From positions 434,001 to 498,000 of the forward strand of contig NZ_SLZK01000004.1 in assembly GCF_004341105.1 (NCBI RefSeq): a DNA stretch of 64,000 bases. The letters are read 5' to 3'. The position numbers and the translations under genes are program-made. This stretch comes from Rhizobium sp. BK418 (lineage in GTDB: Bacteria > Pseudomonadota > Alphaproteobacteria > Rhizobiales > Rhizobiaceae). Within the stretch, counting starts at the first letter, position 1; every line of letters starts with the position of its first letter. This document shows positions 34,820-43,442 of this stretch, in pieces. A model generated the notes under the pieces. That model made no database searches and was not told the DNA's origin. It saw nothing but the letters and a program-made list of their open reading frames with translations.

Positions 34820-36763
34820 ATGCTAGAAAACTCCCTATTCGACGCGTTCACCCGCAACTACGAGGCTCGCCGCGAGACGGATATGTCTGTGGCGGATTAT
34901 CTTACGCTGTGTAAGAAGGAGCCGATGGCTTACGCCAATGCCACCGAGCGCCTGCTCGATGCCATCGGCGAACCCGAGATCATCGACACTGCAAAGGATT
35001 CGCGGCTCGGACGCGTTTTCATGAACAGAACCATCCGAACCTATCCGGCCTTCGTGGGATTTTTCGGTATGGAAGAGACGATCGAGCGGATCGTTTCCTT
35101 CTTCCGTCACGCCGCCCAAGGTCTCGAAGAGCGCAAGCAGATCCTTTATCTGCTCGGCCCTGTCGGCGGCGGCAAGTCCTCGCTTGCAGAGCGCTTGAAG
35201 CAGCTCATGGAGGTCAATCCCATCTATGTGCTGAAGGCTGGCGACGAATTGAGCCCGGTCTTCGAAAGCCCCCTCAACCTCTTTGATCCGCTTACCATGG
35301 GGCCGTTGCTGCTTGAGCAATATGGCATTCCGACCCGTCGCCTCAGCGGCTTGATGAGCCCATGGTGCCTCAAGCGTCTTGACGAGTTCGACGGCGATAT
35401 CTCACGCTTTCGCGTCGTGAAAATCCAGCCGTCCCGGCTTCGCCAGATCGCGATTGCCAAGACTGAGCCGGGTGATGAGAACAATCAGGACGTCTCATCG
35501 TTGGTCGGCAAGGTCGATATCCGCAAGCTCGAGCATTATCCGCAGAACGATTCCGATGCCTACAGCTATTCCGGCGGTCTTAACCGCGCCAATCAGGGCA
35601 TCTTGGAATTCGTCGAAATGTTCAAAGCGCCGATCAAGATGCTGCACCCGCTGCTGACGGCGACGCAGGAAAACAACTACATGGGCACCGAAAATATTGG
35701 TGCGATCCCGTTCTCCGGTATCATCCTTGCCCATTCGAACGAAGCGGAATGGCAGACCTTCAAGGCCAACAAAAACAATGAAGCCTTCATCGACCGCATA
35801 TGCGTGATCAAGGTTCCCTATTGCCTAAGGGTCACTGAGGAGCAGAAAATCTACGAGAAACTGATCGAAGGATCGGAGCTTGCGAACGCCCCATGCGCGC
35901 CGGCAACACTCGAGATGCTCGCTCGTTTCTCTGTCCTGTCACGGCTTCGCAAGCACGAGAATTCCAATCTCTTTTCGAAGATGCGTGCCTATGACGGCGA
36001 AAGCCTCAAGGAAACCGATCCGCGCGCCAGAAGTGTGCAGGAATATCGCGATGCTGCCGGCGTCGATGAGGGCATGGACGGAATATCGACACGTTTCGCC
36101 TTTAAAGTTCTTGCGTCGACCTTCAACCACGACACGACGGATATCGGCGCCGATCCGGTGCATTTGATGTATGTTCTGGAACAGGCTATCCGCCGCGAGC
36201 AGTTTTCCGAGGAGACGGAAAAGCGCTATATGGAGTTCATCAAGGCTGAATTGGCACCGCGTTATGCGGAATTCATCGGCAACGAGATCCAGAAGGCTTA
36301 CCTGGAATCCTATTCTGATTACGGTCAGAATCTGTTCGATCGTTACGTCGACTATGCGGATGCCTGGATCGAGGATATCGATTTCAAGGATCCGGATACG
36401 GGACAGTTGCTCGATCGCGAACTTCTGAACCAGGAACTGACGAAGATCGAAAAGCCGGCGGGCATTGCCAATCCCAAGGATTTCCGCAACGAGATCGTCA
36501 AGTTCTCGCTTAGATCGCGGGCAGCTAACGGCGGCAAGAATCCTTCATGGACGAGCTATGAGAAAATCCGGGAAGTCATCGAAAAGCGGATGTTCTCGCA
36601 AGTCGAGGATCTGCTGCCGGTGATCTCCTTCGGTTCGAAGAAAGATAGCGAAACCGAAAAGAAACACAGTGAATTCGTTTCGCGCATGGTCGCGAGGAAT
36701 TACACGGAACGGCAGGTTCGCCGTCTGGTGGAATGGTACATGCGGGTCAAGCAGGCAAGTTAG
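34820..36763 (+). CDS. prkA: PrkA family serine protein kinase
   Basis: A 647-residue protein of the PrkA/YeaG family: an AAA+ ATPase domain (Walker A GPVGGGKS at 113-120; ALLTATQENNYMGTENIG-like sensor region near 275-295) followed by a C-terminal kinase-like domain with ERQVRRLVEWYMRVKQ at the end. It is strongly conserved, and AGGAGGG lies before the ATG. In enterobacteria YeaG acts in adaptation to nitrogen starvation and stationary phase. It begins a three-gene set with yeaH and spoVR, found together in many proteobacteria. Confidence 0.92.
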   Translation: MLENSLFDAFTRNYEARRETDMSVADYLTLCKKEPMAYANATERLLDAIGEPEIIDTAKDSRLGRVFMNRTIRTYPAFVGFFGMEETIERIVSFFRHAAQGLEERKQILYLLGPVGGGKSSLAERLKQLMEVNPIYVLKAGDELSPVFESPLNLFDPLTMGPLLLEQYGIPTRRLSGLMSPWCLKRLDEFDGDISRFRVVKIQPSRLRQIAIAKTEPGDENNQDVSSLVGKVDIRKLEHYPQNDSDAYSYSGGLNRANQGILEFVEMFKAPIKMLHPLLTATQENNYMGTENIGAIPFSGIILAHSNEAEWQTFKANKNNEAFIDRICVIKVPYCLRVTEEQKIYEKLIEGSELANAPCAPATLEMLARFSVLSRLRKHENSNLFSKMRAYDGESLKETDPRARSVQEYRDAAGVDEGMDGISTRFAFKVLASTFNHDTTDIGADPVHLMYVLEQAIRREQFSEETEKRYMEFIKAELAPRYAEFIGNEIQKAYLESYSDYGQNLFDRYVDYADAWIEDIDFKDPDTGQLLDRELLNQELTKIEKPAGIANPKDFRNEIVKFSLRSRAANGGKNPSWTSYEKIREVIEKRMFSQVEDLLPVISFGSKKDSETEKKHSEFVSRMVARNYTERQVRRLVEWYMRVKQAS

Positions 36764-36799
36764 GTAGGCTGTCCGAGCGAGTACCCTGTAGGAGCAAAC

Positions 36800-38077
36800 A
36801 TGCACATCATAGACCGGCGGCTTAATCCGCGCGGTAAAAGTTTGGAAAATCGACAACGGTTCCTTCGGCGCGCCAAGGACGCCGTCGGGCAAGCGGTAAA
36901 ACAATCTCTGCAAAACCGCTCCATTCGCGATGTGCTTGATGGCGGCGAAGTCACTCTTCCGATCGGCGGCATGTCCGAGCCAGGTTTTCACCGGGGTGGA
37001 GGCGGGGTTCACGACCGTGTTCTTCCAGGCAATCAGGAGTTCGTCGAGGGCGACCTTATCAAACGGCCACCGGCATCGGGCGGCGGCCGACCGAAGGAGG
37101 CAGGAGAGGGCGACGGCGAGGATGGTTTCCGTTTCGTGCTCACTCGGAAGGAATTTCTCAATATCTTCCTCGAAGATCTGGAATTGCCTGACCTCGCAAA
37201 ACGTAAGCTGAGCGAGACCGAAGAAGTGACGCCGCAACGGGCGGGCTTCTCCGTCTCCGGCTCCCCCTCGAACATCGCCGTTGGTCGCACCACGCGCCTT
37301 GCCATGATGCGGCGCCTCGCGCTTCACCGTCCGAAGGCACAGGAAATCGAGGCGCTTCAGAAGCAGATCGACGAATGCGACAGCGCTGAAGAGCGCCTCA
37401 TACTGGAGGAGAGGCTGAAGATGCTGACCCTCAAGAGCAAACGCATCCCCTATATCGATCCGCTCGATGTGCGCTATCGGCGCTTTGAAAACACGCCGAA
37501 GCCTGTCATCAAGGCAGTGATGTTCTGCCTCATGGATGTTTCCGGCTCTATGAGCGAACATATGAAGGATCTCGCCAAACGTTTTTACCTGCTCCTCTAT
37601 CTCTTCCTGTCGCAGCGCTATGAAAAGGTCGAGATTGTCTTCATCCGGCATACGGAGAAGGCAGAGGAAGTCGACGAGGAAACCTTCTTCTACAGCCCGG
37701 CAACGGGCGGTACGCTGGTTTCCAGTGCGCTGGCTGCCATGCGTTCGATCGTTGCCGCGCGCTTCGATCCGACGGAATGGAACATCTACGCAGCCCAGGC
37801 TTCGGATGGCGATAATTCCTATTCCGACGGCGCTCTGACCGGCCAGTTGCTGGAGCACGAAATCCTGCCGGTCTGCCAGTACTTTGCCTATATCGAAGTC
37901 GGTGACGAGGACGGCGATTCCTCGATGTCGCGATCACCGCTCTGGACGCTCTATCAGGAGATTCGCTCCGCAGCGCTTCCTCTGGCCATGCGAAAGGTCT
38001 GCCGCAAGAACGAGATATTTCCTGTTTTCCACGATCTGTTCCAGAAAAAGACCGCCAAGGCGGGAGAAACGGCATGA
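36800..38077 (+). CDS. YeaH/YhbH family protein (DUF444)
   Basis: A 425-residue cytoplasmic protein. It starts HIIDRRLNPRGKSLENRQRF, contains a glycine-rich stretch and coiled charged segments, and carries a von Willebrand A-like domain with a MIDAS motif (CLMDVSGSMS) around residues 240-252. Members are co-encoded with PrkA and SpoVR and act in the same stress pathway. It begins 36 nt after prkA and overlaps the spoVR start by 4 nt. Confidence 0.92.
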   Translation: MHIIDRRLNPRGKSLENRQRFLRRAKDAVGQAVKQSLQNRSIRDVLDGGEVTLPIGGMSEPGFHRGGGGVHDRVLPGNQEFVEGDLIKRPPASGGGRPKEAGEGDGEDGFRFVLTRKEFLNIFLEDLELPDLAKRKLSETEEVTPQRAGFSVSGSPSNIAVGRTTRLAMMRRLALHRPKAQEIEALQKQIDECDSAEERLILEERLKMLTLKSKRIPYIDPLDVRYRRFENTPKPVIKAVMFCLMDVSGSMSEHMKDLAKRFYLLLYLFLSQRYEKVEIVFIRHTEKAEEVDEETFFYSPATGGTLVSSALAAMRSIVAARFDPTEWNIYAAQASDGDNSYSDGALTGQLLEHEILPVCQYFAYIEVGDEDGDSSMSRSPLWTLYQEIRSAALPLAMRKVCRKNEIFPVFHDLFQKKTAKAGETA

Positions 38078-39639
38078 AAACCAGCGCACGACATAGGGGA
38101 GGGCTGCTGTTTGAGGGCGCCGATTGGGATTTCCCGACCCTGCAGCACATCCACGACGCCTGCGAGGACATCGCCCTCGGAGAACTGGGATTGGATGTCT
38201 ATCCAAACCAGATCGAGGTTATCACCTCGGAGCAGATGCTCGACGCTTATTCCTCGACCGGCATGCCGCTCTTCTATCGCCACTGGTCCTTTGGCAAGCA
38301 CTTTGCCCATCATGAAGCATTCTACCGCCGCGGGATGCGCGATCTCGCCTATGAGATCGTCATTAACAGTTCACCCTGCATCTCCTATCTGATGGAGGAG
38401 AATACGGCGACCATGCAGACCCTGGTCATTGCGCACGCCGCCTTCGGCCATAACCATTTCTTCAAAAACAACTACCTTTTCAAGCTTTGGACCGATGCAG
38501 AGGGCATCCTAGATTATCTCGACTTCGCAAAGGGTTATATTTCCCGCTGCGAGGAACGCTATGGAGAGGTAGCCGTCGAGCGAACGCTGGATGCCGCCCA
38601 TGCGCTGATGTCGCATGGCGTACACCGCTATGCCGGCAAGACGCAGGTGGACCTGAGGCAGGAGGAAAAACGGCAGCAGGAACGCCGCGCCCATGAAGAG
38701 AAGATCTTCAACGACCTCTGGCGGACGGTGCCTGTCGGCCAGAAGCGCAGCAAGTCGGACCGAGATCTGGAGCAGAGGCGGGCTGCACTCGGTTTACCGC
38801 AAGACAATATTCTCTACTTCCTCGAGAAATCGGCGCCACGGCTCCATTCCTGGCAGCGCGAGATATTGCGCATCGTCCGGCACGTCGCCCAGTATTTTCA
38901 TCCCCAACGCCAAACCAAGGTGATGAACGAGGGAACTGCCACCTACGTCCACTATAATATCATGAAGCGCCTGCATGAGCGTGGGCAGATTAGCGACGGC
39001 AGCTATTTCGAGTTTCTGAAATCTCACACGAACGTCGTGTTCCAGCCCATGTTCGACGACCGCCGCTTCTCCGGCTTCAATCCCTATGCGTTGGGTTTTG
39101 CGATGATGCAGGATATCGAACGCATCGTGAAGGAGCCGACAGACGAAGATCGCGAGTGGTTTCCTGATATCGCCGGACGAGGCGATGCTATGGCTGTCCT
39201 GCGCGATATCTGGGCCAATTACCGCGATGAGAGTTTTGTGAGCCAGTTCCTCAGTCCACGCCTCATGCGGCAGTGGCGCATGTTCCAGCTCCATGACGAT
39301 CCGGAGATTGAGGAGGGTATTCTGGTTTCGGCAATCCATGACGAGCGTGGTTACCGGCGCATCCGCCGGCAGCTCTCTCGCGACTACGACATAGGCTATA
39401 CCGATCCGGCGATTGAGATCGTCGACGTCGATCTCTCCGGCGACCGCAGACTGCTGCTACAGCACCGGGCGAGCAACGACGAATTCCTGGAAGAGGATGA
39501 CCTGAAGCTCGTTCTGCAGCACCTTGCCGATTTGTGGAGCTATGACGTTCTGCTGGAAGAGCTCGACAGCAAGGAAAGTATCGTTCGGAAGCATATCGCG
39601 CATCCGCGAACTTTTTCGCGACAAGGCGAATTCGCCTGA
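38074..39639 (+). CDS. SpoVR family protein
   Basis: A 521-residue protein of the SpoVR/YcgB family. Characteristic stretches include LYPNQIEVITSEQMLDAY-like sequence near residue 50, FYRHWSFGKHF, EEN-rich LMEENTATMQTLVIAHAAFG and HNHFFKNN with its conserved histidines. SpoVR helps spore cortex formation in Bacillus, but in proteobacteria it goes with PrkA and YeaH in stress and stationary-phase functions. The biochemical activity is unknown. It overlaps yeaH by 4 nt. Confidence 0.92.
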   Translation: MKTSARHRGGLLFEGADWDFPTLQHIHDACEDIALGELGLDVYPNQIEVITSEQMLDAYSSTGMPLFYRHWSFGKHFAHHEAFYRRGMRDLAYEIVINSSPCISYLMEENTATMQTLVIAHAAFGHNHFFKNNYLFKLWTDAEGILDYLDFAKGYISRCEERYGEVAVERTLDAAHALMSHGVHRYAGKTQVDLRQEEKRQQERRAHEEKIFNDLWRTVPVGQKRSKSDRDLEQRRAALGLPQDNILYFLEKSAPRLHSWQREILRIVRHVAQYFHPQRQTKVMNEGTATYVHYNIMKRLHERGQISDGSYFEFLKSHTNVVFQPMFDDRRFSGFNPYALGFAMMQDIERIVKEPTDEDREWFPDIAGRGDAMAVLRDIWANYRDESFVSQFLSPRLMRQWRMFQLHDDPEIEEGILVSAIHDERGYRRIRRQLSRDYDIGYTDPAIEIVDVDLSGDRRLLLQHRASNDEFLEEDDLKLVLQHLADLWSYDVLLEELDSKESIVRKHIAHPRTFSRQGEFA

Positions 39640-39758
39640 GGAGCCAAGATTCTGTCCGTTCGAGGGGCCTGATTCTTCAAACGTGATTGGACAGGCAGCG
39701 CAGTTGGGGTCAACCTTCTGATGGGGGCGTGCAATCTATTTCCGAATAGGAGGCCGCT

Positions 39759-40190
39759 ATGGAACAATACGCAGTCGATCAGCTCAAAGCTATAGCCAGA
39801 GTCAGCCGCACCACTCCACAACTGTCTCGCGCCGAGCGCCTGGAGCGGTGGGCGGAGCTTCTGGAAAGCGATCCCACGCGTTCGCTCGTTACCCTTCGGG
39901 AAACCGAATATCTGCCCCGTGACCAGCGGGTGATGATGAGGATCGCCGGATCGCCGATATCCGTAGCCTATGCCGATCCGGTTCTGCGTGCCGCAGGTCT
40001 CGAGGGCGATACCTATGGGGACGCTCAGAGCTTTTTCGACCTTAACGATCGTCAGTTGCACGGGCTCGTGTGCTCCTGCCATTTTGGAGCACAGGTCGAT
40101 GCAGGTGTTGTCGCCCGCCATCTGAGGGCAGCCTCCATGCCAGGTGTGAAGGGTATCCTGGCACGCATGCGGCTGCTTTTCACGCGATAG
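39759..40190 (+). CDS. Hypothetical protein, 143 aa
   Basis: A soluble, probably cytoplasmic protein that starts MEQYAVDQLKAIARVSRT; AGGAGG lies seven bases upstream. Notable parts are LSRAERLERWAELLE, FFDLNDRQLHGLVCSCHFG (a cysteine pair) and a basic C-terminus. I recognise no domain. It follows spoVR by 119 nt on the same strand and may be a lineage-specific member of the stress operon. Confidence 0.75.
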   Translation: MEQYAVDQLKAIARVSRTTPQLSRAERLERWAELLESDPTRSLVTLRETEYLPRDQRVMMRIAGSPISVAYADPVLRAAGLEGDTYGDAQSFFDLNDRQLHGLVCSCHFGAQVDAGVVARHLRAASMPGVKGILARMRLLFTR

Positions 40191-40213
40191 GCTGCGGCCG
40201 AAAACTTTAGCGA

Positions 40214-40849
40214 TTAGAGACCGGGCAGCGGAACCGGCCCGGTGAAGTGCGGTACTTCGTAGCCGCGCTTCACCTGAGGCCGGGCGGCGATCTGCAGATA
40301 CCAGCGGCGGACATTCGGGAAGTCGTTGAGGTCGATTTTGTGGCGCGTGAAGCGAGAAACCCAGGGCCAGACAGCCATGTCGGCGATGGAATAGTCACCG
40401 GCAAGGTGTTCCCGGCCATTGAGCCTTGCATCGAGCGTTTCATAAAGCCTGATCGTGTCTCTGCGGAAAAGCGTCTCGGCGAAGGGCGCGTGACCTTCAT
40501 TATAGGTCAGGAAATAATGCGCGTGGCCGAGCGTCGGTCCGAAGCCACCCATCTGCCACATCAGCCATTCGATGGTGTGGTGGCGAGCACTGCCTTCGCG
40601 CGGCAGGAATCTTCCCGTCTTTTCGGCGAGATAGAACAGGATGGCGCCGGATTCGGCAAGGGTGACATCGGTCTCGTGGTCGACGATGGCCGGGATCTTG
40701 CCGCCCGGATTGATCGCAAGGTAGCCGGCGGAAAACTGATCGCCCCTAGTGATGTCGATTGCGTGGGTTTTGTAAGGAAGGCCGAATTCCTCAAGTGCGA
40801 TCGATATCTTCAGGCCGTTCGGCGTGATCCAGGTATAGAAATCGATCAT
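40214..40849 (-). CDS. Glutathione S-transferase family protein (YfcG/Nu-like)
   Basis: A 211-residue protein with a thioredoxin-fold N-domain (IDFYTWITPNGLKISIALEE and NPGGKIPAIVD) and a helical C-domain (VSRFTRHKIDLNDFPNVRRW). The TPNG motif near the N-terminus is typical of the YfcG/YghU group, which shows disulfide-bond reductase activity. It is 7 nt downstream of an ArsR-type regulator on the same strand, so the two form an operon. Confidence 0.87.
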   Translation of the reverse strand: MIDFYTWITPNGLKISIALEEFGLPYKTHAIDITRGDQFSAGYLAINPGGKIPAIVDHETDVTLAESGAILFYLAEKTGRFLPREGSARHHTIEWLMWQMGGFGPTLGHAHYFLTYNEGHAPFAETLFRRDTIRLYETLDARLNGREHLAGDYSIADMAVWPWVSRFTRHKIDLNDFPNVRRWYLQIAARPQVKRGYEVPHFTGPVPLPGL

Positions 40850-40856
40850 AGGGCGA

Positions 40857-41222
40857 TCAGTCGAACATCACTTCATCGACTGGCAGCTTTGCCATGCCGA
40901 AACGACCGGTTACATCGTCGAGGCCGGAGAACATGTTCCGCAGCGCGTAGACAATGGTTTCGACCCTCGCATCGGCGACGCGATAGACAATCGCCTTGCC
41001 CTCGCGACGCCCCTCGATGACGCCTGCTTCGCGCAGTTCCGCAAGCTGTTGCGAGAGCGTCGGCTGACGGATGCCGAGCTCTTCCTCCAGCGCAGAGACG
41101 GACGCCTCGGTTTCCATAAGATAACAGACGATCGCCAGCCTGTTTGCATTGGCGATAAGCTTCAGCAGTTCGCTCGCCTCGCCGACACTGCGGCAGACCC
41201 TCGATGACACGGGTTTGGTCAT
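40857..41222 (-). CDS. ArsR family regulator, BigR-like
   Basis: A 121-residue winged-helix repressor, started at the ATG at 41222 with GAGGTGG upstream (an in-frame start 13 codons earlier lacks one). The DNA-reading segment is RQPTLSQQLAELREAG. The helix-2 cysteine (Cys33, AIVCYLM) that BigR/SqrR regulators use to sense sulfane sulfur or peroxide is present, but the usual helix-5 partner position looks to be serine (RNMFSG, Ser99); Cys10 might substitute. It precedes the glutathione transferase and is divergent from the sulfonate-type genes at 41426. Confidence 0.83.
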   Translation of the reverse strand: MTKPVSSRVCRSVGEASELLKLIANANRLAIVCYLMETEASVSALEEELGIRQPTLSQQLAELREAGVIEGRREGKAIVYRVADARVETIVYALRNMFSGLDDVTGRFGMAKLPVDEVMFD

Positions 41223-41320
41223 GGCCACCTCTTTTGTTCTACAAAAAAGTAAAGTGAGCAAGTCGGATTTTCAATGCTGAACATACTGACACGAGTGTTG
41301 TGGCAGAAGATTTTATTATC

Positions 41321-41404
41321 GGTAGATTTTATAGATTTTTGATTTGGTTTCCTGTCGCTTCCAGGGATGACATTTCTCGCCGTCAATATATAAAAAAGTA
41401 GATT
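41321..41404. promoter_or_regulatory. AT-rich divergent promoter region with repeated GTAGATT motif
   Basis: GGTAGATTTTATA at 41321-41333 is identical to bases 15357-15369, and TAAAAAAGTAGATT at 41391-41404 matches 15351-15364 at 13 of 14 positions. Both copies lie between the ArsR gene and the SsuA-like gene. They probably contribute to a promoter or operator shared with the flavin-monooxygenase cluster at 11-20 kb. No regulator is assigned. Confidence 0.4.
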
Positions 41405-41425
41405 GATCGCAGTCACAATCTTGGA

Positions 41426-42277
41426 ATGAAGATGAGAATCGGCGTTCATCCCAACAATCTCCATCTGCGGCTCGCCAGCGTCTGGCCCGGTGCCTTTGCT
41501 GATCTCGATCCGATCTTCGTTCCTTATAGCGAGGGCCGCGATACGGCGTCGCTGCTCGAAGCCGGCGTTATCCATGTTGGTGGAACAGGATCGACGCCGC
41601 CGATCGAGGCGGATGCCCGAGGCCTCGGCGTTGAGTATGTTGGAGCATCCGCGCCACGGCCTGCCAATGGCGCGATCTTCGTGCGCGCCGAGACTGATGT
41701 CGAGTCTGTCGCCGGTCTTGCTGGGCGCAGAATCTCGCTGATCGATGGTTCGTTTCATACCTATCTGCTTGCCCGCAGCCTCGAGGCCGAGGGTCTTATG
41801 CTTGACGATGTCGAACGCGTCGAAAGTGGCACACGAGATTCCTTGGCAGAACTGCTGGAGGGCAGGGTGGATGCTTGGGTTGCCATGTCGCCGCGGCTGG
41901 AGAAGGCGATCGGGCGCACCGATCTCCGCCTCATCGTCCGCTGCGGGGCGACTATTCCCAATCGGTCGTTGTTCTGGAGCCTTGCGCGCATCGGGCTCTC
42001 TTCCGCAGAAATCGCAGGTATTGTTTCAGAGCTTGCCCGGATCGGCGGTGAGATTGCGGCGGATCCGGTGACGGCGGCCCATCTTCTGGCAGAAAACGAC
42101 CGCAGCGGCACTGGTGCTGACGCCTGGGGGCAGATAGTGCGCTCACGTGATTTCTCGGTCGTGTCGATCGATGCGCCAGTGCTTGCCGAGCAGCAGGAAG
42201 AGGCTGATACGCTCTTCCGCCACGGCCATTTCGATCGCGCGGTCGCCATTGGCCGACCGCTGCAGGCAACCAAGTAA
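41426..42277 (+). CDS. SsuA/TauA-like solute-binding protein without signal peptide
   Basis: A 283-residue protein of the NMT1/SsuA periplasmic binding fold (IGVHPNNLHLRLASVWPGAF, GVIHVGGTGSTPPIEA, GRRISLIDGSFHTYLLARSL, LLEGRVDAWVAM). It has no signal peptide, and an in-frame stop lies nine codons upstream of the ATG (TAG at 41399), so none is hidden. A cytoplasmic role, for example ligand sensing or substrate delivery to the SsuD-like enzyme encoded 10 nt downstream, is inference. No SsuB or SsuC gene is adjacent. Confidence 0.78.
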   Translation: MKMRIGVHPNNLHLRLASVWPGAFADLDPIFVPYSEGRDTASLLEAGVIHVGGTGSTPPIEADARGLGVEYVGASAPRPANGAIFVRAETDVESVAGLAGRRISLIDGSFHTYLLARSLEAEGLMLDDVERVESGTRDSLAELLEGRVDAWVAMSPRLEKAIGRTDLRLIVRCGATIPNRSLFWSLARIGLSSAEIAGIVSELARIGGEIAADPVTAAHLLAENDRSGTGADAWGQIVRSRDFSVVSIDAPVLAEQQEEADTLFRHGHFDRAVAIGRPLQATK

Positions 42278-42287
42278 GGAGCCGGAG

Positions 42288-43418
42288 ATGAATGTCTTCT
42301 GGTATATGTGCGCGCCTGACGGTGCTTATCCATGGCAGCCGGAGGGCTCGCGTCAGGTCGATTACGGCTATTACAAGCAGCTTGCACAGGCCTATGATCA
42401 CCTCGGTTATACTGGCGCGCTCTTTGCGACTGGCGCCCATGATGTCTGGGTGCTGGCAAGCGCGCTGCTCTCCTATACCGAACGGCTTCGTTTCCTCGTG
42501 GCCATCCATCCGGGTTTGGTCGCGCCGACCCTGCTTGCCAAGATGGCCGCCACGTTTCAGGAGTTCGCACGCGGGCGCCTGTTGATCAATGTGGTCTCAG
42601 GCGATGCGAAGATGCTCGGCGCTTATGGCATGATGCTGCCGCATGACGAACGTTACGCCATGGCGGATGAATATCTGCAGCTCTGGCATCGCCTCTTTGC
42701 CGGCGAAAGCGTCACTTATCAGGGAAGATATTTCTCCACCGACGGCGCCAAGCTCGCCTTGCCCGTCGGCGAAAGCATCGCTCCGCCGCCGCTCTGGTTC
42801 GGTGGCTCGTCGGACAAGGCGCTCGATGTCGCGGCAAAACATGTCGACACCTATCTTTCCTGGGGCGAAACTCCTGAGCAAATTAAAGGCAAGGTCGAGG
42901 CTGTGAAAGCACGAGCCGCCCGTTACGGACGCGAGCTCGAATATGGCATCCGCCTCTATGTGATCGTACGCGACACGGACGAGAAAGCTTGGGAGGCAGC
43001 AGCCGATCTCTATGGTCGCATGGATGACGCGGCTATCGCCGCCAATCAGCGTTTCGTCGCCCGCAGTGATTCGGTCGGCCAGCAGCGCATGACGGCGCTC
43101 CACGGCGGTCTGAAGCCGGCCAACCTACGCGATCTCGAAGTCGCCCCCAATCTCTGGGCCGGCATCGGCCTTGTGCGCCCCGGACCCGGCACGGCGATCG
43201 TCGGCTCTCCCGATACGGTGCTGCGCACGCTGGAAGCCTATCAGGAGGCCGGTGTCGAAACCTTTATTCTTTCCGGCATGCCGCTGCTTGAGGAAGCCTA
43301 TCGTTTCGGCGAAAAGGTTCTGCCGCGTCTCGATGTCACCAGGGAGGTGTCGACGGCGCGCAACTACACTTGGTCAACGCTCTTCGATCGCGACCTTTCC
43401 ACCGTCAAGAGCGCCTGA
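42288..43418 (+). CDS. SsuD-like FMNH2-dependent monooxygenase
   Basis: A 376-residue LLM-class enzyme close to alkanesulfonate monooxygenase SsuD, which releases sulfite from sulfonates. AAGGAGCCGGAG precedes the ATG at 42288. Family features are YDHLGYTGALFATGAHD, RLRFLVAIHPGLVAPTLLAK, GRLLINVVSGD and the C-terminal GVETFILSGMPLLEEAYRFG. The cysteine that I recall in the E. coli SsuD segment equivalent to TGAHDVW is absent. It lies between an SsuA-like gene and a TRAP transporter and needs an external FMN reductase. Confidence 0.85.
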   Translation: MNVFWYMCAPDGAYPWQPEGSRQVDYGYYKQLAQAYDHLGYTGALFATGAHDVWVLASALLSYTERLRFLVAIHPGLVAPTLLAKMAATFQEFARGRLLINVVSGDAKMLGAYGMMLPHDERYAMADEYLQLWHRLFAGESVTYQGRYFSTDGAKLALPVGESIAPPPLWFGGSSDKALDVAAKHVDTYLSWGETPEQIKGKVEAVKARAARYGRELEYGIRLYVIVRDTDEKAWEAAADLYGRMDDAAIAANQRFVARSDSVGQQRMTALHGGLKPANLRDLEVAPNLWAGIGLVRPGPGTAIVGSPDTVLRTLEAYQEAGVETFILSGMPLLEEAYRFGEKVLPRLDVTREVSTARNYTWSTLFDRDLSTVKSA

Positions 43419-43442
43419 CAATACGGCAAGAAAGCAAGCACC

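Noticed and set aside
36545..37858. Minus-strand open frame of 437 codons
   Set aside because: Antisense to the end of prkA and to yeaH, both strongly conserved.
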